Source: Flavobacteriaceae bacterium (GTDB lineage Bacteria > Bacteroidota > Bacteroidia > Flavobacteriales > Flavobacteriaceae). Taken from it: a DNA stretch of 64,000 bases. A model generated the notes under the pieces. It did not search any database, had not been told where the DNA came from, and saw only the letters and a program-made list of their open reading frames with translations. Position numbers and translations under genes: made by a program. Each line of letters begins with the position of its first letter. Positions within the stretch are counted from its first letter, which is position 1. The stretch covers positions 124,001 to 188,000 of the forward strand of contig JABSPK010000004.1 of the NCBI GenBank assembly GCA_013214065.1, in the 5' to 3' direction. Shown here one piece after another: positions 47,201 through 54,077 of the stretch.

Positions 47201-47633
47201 TGATGTGGGCCGAAAATTGTTGATTTTGGCGAGGGAACTGGATCTCGCCAATGAATTTGAGGATATTGAAATTCAGAACCTCGTACCCGAAGCATTGAAA
47301 GACATCCCAGGGGATAGTTTCATAACACGGATCAAAGAACTTGATAGGCATTATGAGACCATTAAAAAAACCGTTTCGCCAGGTGAGGTGTTGCGCTATG
47401 TAGGCGAATTACACGGTGACCTCCAAAAAGAGAAAGGGATATTGGAAGTCAAGTTGATTGCGGTACCTCAAGAAAGTGCCCTAGGGCAAGTGAAGGGTTC
47501 CGACTCGATTATCGAGATTTACACCGATTCTTATGGCGACCAGCCCTTTGTGATACAGGGGGCCGGTGCCGGGGCAGCGGTTACTGCCAGAGGGGTTTTC
47601 GGCGATATTTTACGTATCGCTGAAAAACTATAA
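44247..47633 (+). CDS. Trifunctional fusion: homoserine acetyltransferase-like + aspartokinase + homoserine dehydrogenase
   Basis: This is one uninterrupted 1128-residue frame. Residues ~1-318 form a MetX-type alpha/beta hydrolase with [14 protein letters not shown] and a full triad: Ser122 (IGGSLGGG), Asp265 (GVNSD) and His298 (HGHDAF). It is shorter than free MetX, and the 'GSTGP'-like motif reads PGNGYDG. Residues ~325-610 are aspartokinase (KFGGKSL, where KFGGTS is usual; [23 protein letters not shown]). ACT regulatory domains span ~625-765. Residues ~773-1128 are homoserine dehydrogenase ([61 protein letters not shown]). The gene lies between two sulfhydrylase genes. It would supply homoserine and acylate it in one polypeptide. 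Confidence 0.92.
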   Translation: [1128 protein letters not shown]

Positions 47634-47677
47634 TACCGGTCACAAAGCGAAATTGAACTGACCCTTGAAAAGTAAAT

Positions 47678-48847
47678 ATGGAAAACAGAAAATTCGAAAC
47701 CGCGGCAATACGCGACCAATTGGAACGCACCCAGTACCTTGAACATTCTTCGCCCATGTTCTTGACGTCGAGTTATGTATTCGAAGATGCCGAGGATATG
47801 CGCGCATCTTTCGCCGAAGAGAAGGAACGGAATATTTATTCGCGCTACTCAAACCCGAATACCTCTGAATTCGTACAAAAGGTTTGCCGAATGGAAGGGG
47901 CCGAAGCCGGATTCGCCTTTGCCTCGGGCATGGCTGCCGTATTTTCGACCTTCGCGGCCCTTTTGAAAAGTGGCGATCATATCCTTTCTGCCCGAAGTGT
48001 TTTCGGATCGACCCACAGTCTGTATACCAATTTTTTTCCGAATTGGGATATCGACACCGCCTTTTTCGAAGCCGATGATCTGAGTAGGGTAGAAGGGCTG
48101 ATCCAGCTGAATACCAAGGTGCTCTACGTAGAATCACCTACCAATCCGGGTGTGGATGTGATCGATCTGGAATCCCTGGGGGCCATTGCCAAAAAGCATG
48201 GTTTGGTCTTTATCGTAGATAATTGTTTCGCATCCCCGTACCTACAGCAGCCGATTCGATTCGGTGCTGATTTGGTCATCCATTCCGGGACAAAACTCAT
48301 GGATGGACAAGGCCGCGTTCTTGCCGGTATTACCGTCGGTTCGGCCGAATTGATCGAAAAGATCTATCGATTCTCCAGGATTACCGGCCCGGCATTGTCG
48401 CCTTTTAATGCCTGGATCTTATCGAAAAGCCTTGAAACCCTCGCCGTACGCGTTGATCGACACTGTGAAAATGCACTACGCTTGGCGACCTTTCTTGAAG
48501 GGCACGAGCGGGTGAATTGGGTGAAGTATCCCTTCTTGAAATCGCATCCGAACCATGCCATAGCCAAAAAGCAGATGAAGGCCGGTGGTTGTGTGGTCGC
48601 TTTTGAGGTCAAAGGCGGATTGGCTGCGGGGAAAAGTTTTTTTAATGCCATACAGCTCTTGTCATTATCGGCGAATTTGGGCGATTCGCGCAGTATCGTT
48701 ACGCATCCCGCATTGACGACCCATAGCAAGCTGACCGAAGCCGAACGATTGAAAGTGGGTATTACTGACGGCATGGTGCGGGTATCGGTCGGATTGGAGC
48801 ACCATGAGGATATTATTTCGGATATTGGACAAGCATTGGAAAAATAA
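47678..48847 (+). CDS. Trans-sulfuration PLP enzyme, O-succinylhomoserine sulfhydrylase (MetZ)-like
   Basis: This 389-residue Cys/Met-metabolism PLP enzyme has SSPMFLTSSYVFEDAEDM, YSRYSNPNTSEFVQKVCRMEGAEAGFAFASGMAAVFSTF, KVLYVESPTNPGVDVIDL, the PLP lysine in VIHSGTKLMDGQGRVLAG, and SLSANLGDSRSIVTHPALTTHS. It most resembles MetZ. Cystathionine beta-lyase or gamma-synthase activity cannot be excluded. It is distinct from the longer MetY upstream, so the operon encodes two related enzymes. It is 44 bp after the fusion gene. Confidence 0.85.
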   Translation: MENRKFETAAIRDQLERTQYLEHSSPMFLTSSYVFEDAEDMRASFAEEKERNIYSRYSNPNTSEFVQKVCRMEGAEAGFAFASGMAAVFSTFAALLKSGDHILSARSVFGSTHSLYTNFFPNWDIDTAFFEADDLSRVEGLIQLNTKVLYVESPTNPGVDVIDLESLGAIAKKHGLVFIVDNCFASPYLQQPIRFGADLVIHSGTKLMDGQGRVLAGITVGSAELIEKIYRFSRITGPALSPFNAWILSKSLETLAVRVDRHCENALRLATFLEGHERVNWVKYPFLKSHPNHAIAKKQMKAGGCVVAFEVKGGLAAGKSFFNAIQLLSLSANLGDSRSIVTHPALTTHSKLTEAERLKVGITDGMVRVSVGLEHHEDIISDIGQALEK

Positions 48848-48853
48848 CGAACC

Positions 48854-49327
48854 ATGTTGCAAGACCAGGTCCATATCGTACCCTTTGAATCGGCCTATGC
48901 CAAAGACTTCGCGCGATTGAATATCGAATGGCTAGAGAAATTCTTCGCGGTTGAACCCCACGACGTGGAGTTGATGGAAGACTGCGAAGCCAATATCATT
49001 GGGAAAGGCGGACATATCTTCTTTGCGAAATTAGGTGACGAAGTCGTTGGTACGGTGGCTTTGATTCCACTAACCAAGGGGGTTTTCGAACTGGGTAAGA
49101 TGGCCGTATCATCGCAGTACCAAGGCTTGAAAATCGGGCAACTGCTGATGAAGCGGTGTATCGATTTCGGGAGGGGACAAGGATGGTCGAAAATCGTATT
49201 GTATTCCAATACTACCCTACAAAATGCGATTTACATTTATCGGAAATACGGTTTCGTGGAAGTCGAAATGGAAGAGAACCCGCCGTATGAACGTGGTGAC
49301 ATCAAGATGGAATTCGTCATCGAATAA
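48854..49327 (+). CDS. GNAT-family N-acetyltransferase
   Basis: This 157-residue acetyltransferase has VVGTVALIPLTKGVFELGKMAVSSQYQGLKIGQLLMKRCIDFGRGQGW, which contains the acetyl-CoA pyrophosphate loop (QYQGLKIG), and the later IVLYSNTTLQNAIYIYRKYGFVEVEM. It starts 6 bp after the MetZ-like gene and is therefore likely to be part of the riboswitch operon. The acceptor substrate is unknown. Confidence 0.88.
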   Translation: MLQDQVHIVPFESAYAKDFARLNIEWLEKFFAVEPHDVELMEDCEANIIGKGGHIFFAKLGDEVVGTVALIPLTKGVFELGKMAVSSQYQGLKIGQLLMKRCIDFGRGQGWSKIVLYSNTTLQNAIYIYRKYGFVEVEMEENPPYERGDIKMEFVIE

Positions 49328-49381
49328 GCGCGTATCCCTTCGTGCAAAAGCCTTTGCGTTAATTTTTCATATCTTAGTCGG

Positions 49382-49804
49382 ATGCTGTCCAAAAAGACCA
49401 AATACGGATTAAAGGCGTTGACGTATCTGGCCGCCCAAGAAAATCGAGATCCCGTTCAGATAGCTGAAATCGCATCCCACGAGAACATTTCCCAGAAATT
49501 TTTGGAAAGCATCTTGCTTACTTTAAGAAGAAATGGCATGTTGGGTTCCAAGAAAGGCAAAGGGGGCGGTTACTACCTTATCAAAGAACCCGAACAGATT
49601 CCGATGACGGCCGTCATGCGTATTTTGGAGGGCCCCATAGCCATGGTGCCCTGCGTGAGCTTAAACTTCTACGAAAAATGTGACGATTGCCCGAACGAAG
49701 GGGCTTGTTCGGTCTTCCGTTTGATGCTAAAGGTCCGAGATGCCAACCTAGAGGTTTACCGAAATACCTCACTGGCCGATTTAATCGCAAAGCAACCCTC
49801 CTAA
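49382..49804 (+). CDS. Rrf2-family transcriptional regulator
   Basis: This 140-residue winged-helix regulator has the Rrf2 N-terminus (LSKKTKYGLKALTYLAAQENRDPVQIAEIASHENISQKFLESIL, wing GMLGSKKGKGGGYYL). A cysteine cluster, Cys-x8-Cys-x2-Cys-x5-Cys, is seen in the segment 'VPCVSL...YEKCDDCPNEGACSVF' (about residues 96-115), suggesting a bound Fe-S cluster or redox sensing. It sits between methionine and sulfate-reduction genes, so it may control the cysH operon, as CymR/IscR-type proteins control sulfur genes elsewhere. Confidence 0.92.
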   Translation: MLSKKTKYGLKALTYLAAQENRDPVQIAEIASHENISQKFLESILLTLRRNGMLGSKKGKGGGYYLIKEPEQIPMTAVMRILEGPIAMVPCVSLNFYEKCDDCPNEGACSVFRLMLKVRDANLEVYRNTSLADLIAKQPS

Positions 49805-49854
49805 GACTGAAAAAACCGCAATGCGTCTCCATATAAACAAATAATCTATTAAAA

Positions 49855-49928
49855 CTATAGGATAAATAAATATTTATCGTGATTTTAACGAATTCAACGA
49901 AATATTTGTCCTATGTTTGTTATCCTAG
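49855..49928 (+). promoter_or_regulatory. Promoter and operator-like region of the cysH operon
   Basis: An inverted repeat, GATAAATA (49861-49868) and TATTTATC (49871-49878) with a 2-bp spacer, lies 33 bp upstream of a TANNTTTG-type -7 element, TATGTTTG (49912-49919). A second dyad pair, AGGATAA (~49859) and TTATCCT (49920-49926), flanks the promoter. The adjacent Rrf2 gene is a natural candidate regulator. Function is inferred from position. Confidence 0.45.
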
Positions 49929-49952
49929 TAAAACAGTAGAGAATAAGGAGCT

Positions 49953-50576
49953 ATGGCGCTACAATTGGATTTGGAATATTATAACAGGCAGTTCAGGGGT
50001 ATCCCCCCTGAAGAGATCATCGGTTGGGCGATCCAACTATCGGAACGTCGTATCGTGACCACCAGTTTTGGCAAATATTCCGCGGTGTTGTTGAATACGT
50101 TCAGCATCAATGACCCCAAAGTAAAGGTGATCTGGTGTGATACGGGTTATAACCTTCCTGAAACCTACGAGCACGCGGCGTACTTGACGCAACGGTTGAA
50201 GTTGGATCTGCATACCTATGTGCCCAAAGAAACCAAAGCGTATACCGAACACCGTTTGGGTTTTCCGACAGCAGATCAACCAGAGCATGCTGAGTTTTCC
50301 GAAATTGTCAAATTGGAACCGTTTAGAAGGGCCTTGGCCGAACACCAACCTGAAATTTGGTTTACCAACATCCGCATCCGCAAAACCGAGCTTCGAACTT
50401 CCAAAGACATTTTAAGCTACAGCAAAGAGGGTATTTTGAAGGTCAGTCCGTTTTACTATTGGTCCGATGAAGACCTCGATGACTATTTAGAGGCCCATGA
50501 ACTCCCGAAAAACAGTACCTATTTCGATCCCGTCAAGGCTTTGGAGTCGCGTGAATGCGGCATCCACTTGACCTGA
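49953..50576 (+). CDS. cysH: Phosphoadenylyl-sulfate (PAPS) reductase
   Basis: This enzyme reduces activated sulfate to sulfite with thioredoxin. The 207-residue protein has an adenylate-binding PP-loop region (RRIVTTSFGKYSAVLLNTF), VIWCDTGYNLPETYEHA, FTNIRIRKTELRTS, and the catalytic Cys202 in the C-terminal ECGIHLT. The two cysteine pairs that bind [4Fe-4S] in APS reductases are missing, so the PAPS-type reaction is favoured. It is the first gene of the assimilatory operon. ATP sulfurylase (cysD/cysN) genes are not present beside it. Confidence 0.92.
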   Translation: MALQLDLEYYNRQFRGIPPEEIIGWAIQLSERRIVTTSFGKYSAVLLNTFSINDPKVKVIWCDTGYNLPETYEHAAYLTQRLKLDLHTYVPKETKAYTEHRLGFPTADQPEHAEFSEIVKLEPFRRALAEHQPEIWFTNIRIRKTELRTSKDILSYSKEGILKVSPFYYWSDEDLDDYLEAHELPKNSTYFDPVKALESRECGIHLT

Positions 50577-50645
50577 TTCATGGCAAAAACCAGAAGGGAA
50601 ACGTTTGTTTTAAAAGTCTATAAAAATAATAGGAAAAATAGGATA

Positions 50646-52736
50646 ATGCAAAGCTTCAGAACCGAGATAGAAAATCCAGTCGTCGAACGCGACATCATTG
50701 ATTTGGAACGAAAGATCAAGTTGTTCAATGAAGGGAACATCGATGAAGAAAAGTTCCGTAGTCTGCGCCTTGCCCGTGGGGTATATGGACAGCGACAGCA
50801 AGGAGTTCAGATGATCAGGATCAAACTGCCTTATGGTAAGGTGACTGCCGATCAACTGCTTCGTATCTGTGATGTTTCGGATGAATATTCCACCGGAAGG
50901 TTGCATATCACTACGAGACAAGATATCCAAATTCACTATGTCGACTTGGAGCGTACCCCAGAATTATGGGCACAGCTCGAAAAAGACCAGGTGACCCTTC
51001 GGGAAGCTTGTGGCAATACCGTGCGTAACGTTACGGCAAGTGAAACCGCAGGGATCGATCCCGATGAGCCTTTCGATGTTTCACCATACGCCCAAGCGGT
51101 TTTCGAGTATTTTTTGCGAAACCCCATCGGTCAGGAAATGGGAAGGAAGTTCAAGGTTTCCTTTTCGGCAACGGATGCCGATACCGGACTGTCATACATG
51201 CATGATCTGGGTTTTATCGCCAAAGTCGACAACGGAAACAGAGGGTTTAAAGTAATGATAGGCGGCGGATTGGGATCGCAACCGCGTCATGCCGATGTGT
51301 TGTATGAATTTTTAGCCGAAGATCAAATCATTCCCCTAATGGAAGGGGTCATACGGGTATTCGATCGGTATGGGGAGCGCAAGAGTAGGGCAAAGGCCCG
51401 AATGAAGTTTCTGATCAAGAATATCGGTTTGGAAGCGTTCAAAGCGCTGCTCGACAACGAGCGACAAGCCATTCCCATAGTCAGTCATCCCATTGCGGTG
51501 GAGAACTATCCCAAAGTACAGCTAGCCGAAGCCGAAGCCAAAGCCGCCAAAATCGACGATGAAGATCGCTACTTGGCGTGGAAATCGACCAATGTCATCC
51601 CGCAGAAGCAACAGGGCTATGTGGCGATAGGGGTCAAGGTACTCTTAGGGGATTTTTATACCGATAAAGCCCGGCAATTGGCCAACTTGGTCAAGCAATA
51701 TGCCGCTTCCGAAATCCGTTTGTCCTTGCGACAAAACATCTTGATACCCCATGTTAAAGAGGCGATGCTTCCTTGGTTCTTCCAAGAACTAGACAAGTTG
51801 GGCTTTGCCGACCCTGGGTATAATAAAGCCCTTGATATTACCGCCTGCCCGGGTACCGATACCTGCAATCTTGGTATTGCAAGCAGTACCGGTATCGCCG
51901 CCAAATTGGAATCCGTCATCAAAGAAGAATACCCTTCCTATGTCAACAACCCTGATTTGGTCATTAAGATCAGTGGATGCATGAACGCTTGTGGGCAACA
52001 CAACATGGCCCATATCGGGTTTCAAGGTATGAGCATCCGTACCAAAGACAAATTGGTGGCCCCTGGGTTACAAGTACTGTTGGGAGGGGGTAACCATGGC
52101 AATGGCCGGGCGACTTTCGCCGACAAGGTGGTGAAAATACCAAGTAAACGAGGCCCGGAAGCACTACGGTTGATATTGGATGATTACGAAAGCAATGGTC
52201 CCGCACTGGGTTTTGAGAAGTACTATGCCGAAAAGGGTGAAGCATATTTTTATGAGCTGTTGAAACACCTTTCGAACGTCGATAATTTGGTTGCCGACGA
52301 CTTTATCGACTGGGGCAACGCGGAACGCTATAAAAAAGAAATCGGGATCGGGGAATGTGCCGGGGTCATCGTGGATCTTGTGGCGACTTTATTTTTCGAA
52401 AGCCAAGAAAAGATCGATCAAGCAACTGAAGCGTTCGATCAAGGCAAATGGGCTGCGAGTATCTATTATAGCTATCAATCGATGGTGAATTCGGCAAAGG
52501 CCCTTTTGACCGCCGAAAAAGTGAAAACGAACACCCATTCGAGTATCATCAAGGATTTTGACCGCTTGTTTATTGAAACGGCTAAGATTCCGGCGATCAC
52601 GAATTTTGGGGATTTGGTATTGCAGTTGAACAAAAACCGGCCTGATGAGGCATTCGCCAAAGCCTATTTGGAAGATGCCAAGGCTGTTTTAGCGCAACTG
52701 GAAGCCTACCGTAAATTGGAATTGGAGCATGTTTGA
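50646..52736 (+). CDS. Siroheme sulfite/nitrite reductase-type protein with C-terminal HEPN-like domain
   Basis: This hemoprotein (696 aa from ATG 50646) reduces sulfite to sulfide. It has two ferredoxin-like halves (QGVQMIRIKLPYGKVTADQLLRICDVSDEYSTGRLHITTRQDIQIHYVDL; QQGYVAIGVKVLLGDFYTDKA). The four siroheme/[4Fe-4S] cysteines are Cys401-x5-Cys407 (TACPGTDTCNLGI) and Cys445-x3-Cys449 (SGCMNACGQHNMAHIG). The last ~125 residues (VIVDLVATLFFESQEKIDQATEAFDQGKWAASIYYSYQSMVNSAKALL) are an all-helical HEPN-like domain. An upstream in-frame ATG (50580) would add 22 basic residues and is less likely. It is followed by siroheme genes and an FNR that could supply electrons. Confidence 0.92.
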   Translation: MQSFRTEIENPVVERDIIDLERKIKLFNEGNIDEEKFRSLRLARGVYGQRQQGVQMIRIKLPYGKVTADQLLRICDVSDEYSTGRLHITTRQDIQIHYVDLERTPELWAQLEKDQVTLREACGNTVRNVTASETAGIDPDEPFDVSPYAQAVFEYFLRNPIGQEMGRKFKVSFSATDADTGLSYMHDLGFIAKVDNGNRGFKVMIGGGLGSQPRHADVLYEFLAEDQIIPLMEGVIRVFDRYGERKSRAKARMKFLIKNIGLEAFKALLDNERQAIPIVSHPIAVENYPKVQLAEAEAKAAKIDDEDRYLAWKSTNVIPQKQQGYVAIGVKVLLGDFYTDKARQLANLVKQYAASEIRLSLRQNILIPHVKEAMLPWFFQELDKLGFADPGYNKALDITACPGTDTCNLGIASSTGIAAKLESVIKEEYPSYVNNPDLVIKISGCMNACGQHNMAHIGFQGMSIRTKDKLVAPGLQVLLGGGNHGNGRATFADKVVKIPSKRGPEALRLILDDYESNGPALGFEKYYAEKGEAYFYELLKHLSNVDNLVADDFIDWGNAERYKKEIGIGECAGVIVDLVATLFFESQEKIDQATEAFDQGKWAASIYYSYQSMVNSAKALLTAEKVKTNTHSSIIKDFDRLFIETAKIPAITNFGDLVLQLNKNRPDEAFAKAYLEDAKAVLAQLEAYRKLELEHV

Positions 52737-53490
52737 AAAAGGAAAATTGAGTGTGGTAGGGGCCGGGCCCGGGGCGGTGGATCTGATTACCCTTCGTGGA
52801 ATTTCGGAACTGCGAAGCGCCGATGTGGTCTTGTATGACGCTTTGATCGATAAACGATTGTTGGATCATGCCCCACAGGCCGAAAAGATCGACGTGGGCA
52901 AACGGAAAGGCTGTTACCGCTATATGCAGGAACAGATCAACGAACTGATCGTGCAACGTGGAACCCAAGGCAAACATGTAGTGCGGTTGAAAGGAGGAGA
53001 TCCTTTTGTTTTCGGACGTGGGGCCGAGGAGTTGGCTTTTGCGGCTTCGCATGGGATGGAGGTAGCCGTGGTGCCGGGCATCTCTTCATCGGTAGCCGTA
53101 CCCGCCATGCAACATATTCCGGTAACCAAACGTGGGGCCGCCGAGAGTTTTTGGGTCATTACCGGAACCACCAAAGAACACAAGCTGTCTTCAGATATCG
53201 CATTGGCAGCCCGATCGAACGCGACCGTGGTCATTTTAATGGGGATGTCTAAACTCGACGAGATCATGGCCTGTTTTATAAAAGAAGGAAAAACGGATAC
53301 CCCGGTTGCGATCATTCAAGCGGGTACGACCGCGGAGGAAAAAATAGGAATTGGCACTGTTGCTTCGATTGAATCCAAGGCAAGGGAGCAACAGCTGTCC
53401 AATCCCGCGATCATTATCATTGGAGAAGTCGTCAACCACAGGCAACGACTCTTGCATATTGCGAACGAACAACAGGTCACCCATGAATGA
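52729..53490 (+). CDS. cobA: Uroporphyrinogen-III C-methyltransferase
   Basis: This enzyme makes precorrin-2, the siroheme precursor, by two SAM-dependent methylations. The 253 residues show the SUMT motifs: LSVVGAGPGAVDLITLRGISELRSADVVLYDALID, VVRLKGGDPFVFGRGAEEL, VVPGISSSVAVPA and the later AIIQAGTTAEEKIGIGTV. The start overlaps the sulfite reductase by 8 bp and the end overlaps the next gene by 8 bp, so translation is coupled and the product serves the siroheme of the preceding reductase. Confidence 0.95.
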   Translation: MFEKGKLSVVGAGPGAVDLITLRGISELRSADVVLYDALIDKRLLDHAPQAEKIDVGKRKGCYRYMQEQINELIVQRGTQGKHVVRLKGGDPFVFGRGAEELAFAASHGMEVAVVPGISSSVAVPAMQHIPVTKRGAAESFWVITGTTKEHKLSSDIALAARSNATVVILMGMSKLDEIMACFIKEGKTDTPVAIIQAGTTAEEKIGIGTVASIESKAREQQLSNPAIIIIGEVVNHRQRLLHIANEQQVTHE

Positions 53491-54064
53491 ACGGAATACG
53501 CTATATCCGATTTTTTTGAAAACCTCCCAACTCGAGATTTTGATCGTTGGTGGGGGCAATGTCGCCGAAGAGAAATTACACTTTCTGACGAAATCAAGTC
53601 CGGATGCCAAGGTGACTTTAATCGCTCCATTCGTTCGGGAAGCTACCTTGACCCTAGTAAGGGCCTTTAATGTCGATATCATCGAACAGCGGTATGATGC
53701 CAACCTGTTATACGGAAAGCATATGGTCATCGCGACCACCGATGACCCCCAAGTAAACGAACAAGTATATCAAGATTGTAGAAAATTGAACATTTTGGTA
53801 AACGTGGCCGACAACCCACCCTTATGTGATTTTTATATGGGCGGAATAGTCAATAAGGGCCATGTGAAAATAGCCATTTCAACCAATGGTAAATCACCGA
53901 CAACGGCCAAGAGGCTCCGTCAATTCTTTGAACAGGTACTCCCGGAAAATATCAGCGATATGGTTGAATATCTTAACAACTATAGAAAACGGTTGACTGG
54001 TGATTTTGAAGAAAAAGTCAATAAAATGAATGAAATCACCGAGAAATTGGTGCAAAACACATAA
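53483..54064 (+). CDS. Precorrin-2 dehydrogenase / sirohydrochlorin ferrochelatase (CysG N-terminal type)
   Basis: This NAD-dependent enzyme oxidises precorrin-2 and may insert iron to finish siroheme. The 193-residue protein has an N-terminal Rossmann motif (LEILIVGGGNVAEEKLHFLTKSSPDAKVTLIAP), VIATTDDPQVNEQVYQDCRKLNILVNVADNPPLCDFYMGGIVNKGHVKIAISTNGKSPTTAKRLRQFFE, and a helical tail. The start is ATG 53483 because it overlaps the cobA stop and opens the conserved N-terminus. It functionally completes the CysG pair with cobA as separate proteins. Confidence 0.94.
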   Translation: MNERNTLYPIFLKTSQLEILIVGGGNVAEEKLHFLTKSSPDAKVTLIAPFVREATLTLVRAFNVDIIEQRYDANLLYGKHMVIATTDDPQVNEQVYQDCRKLNILVNVADNPPLCDFYMGGIVNKGHVKIAISTNGKSPTTAKRLRQFFEQVLPENISDMVEYLNNYRKRLTGDFEEKVNKMNEITEKLVQNT

Positions 54065-54077
54065 AAAAGAACTAAAA

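Noticed and set aside
50580-50645. Upstream in-frame ATG adding 22 basic residues to sulfite reductase
   Set aside because: The conserved N-terminus begins at ATG 50646; the extension is low in family likeness and lies immediately after the cysH stop.
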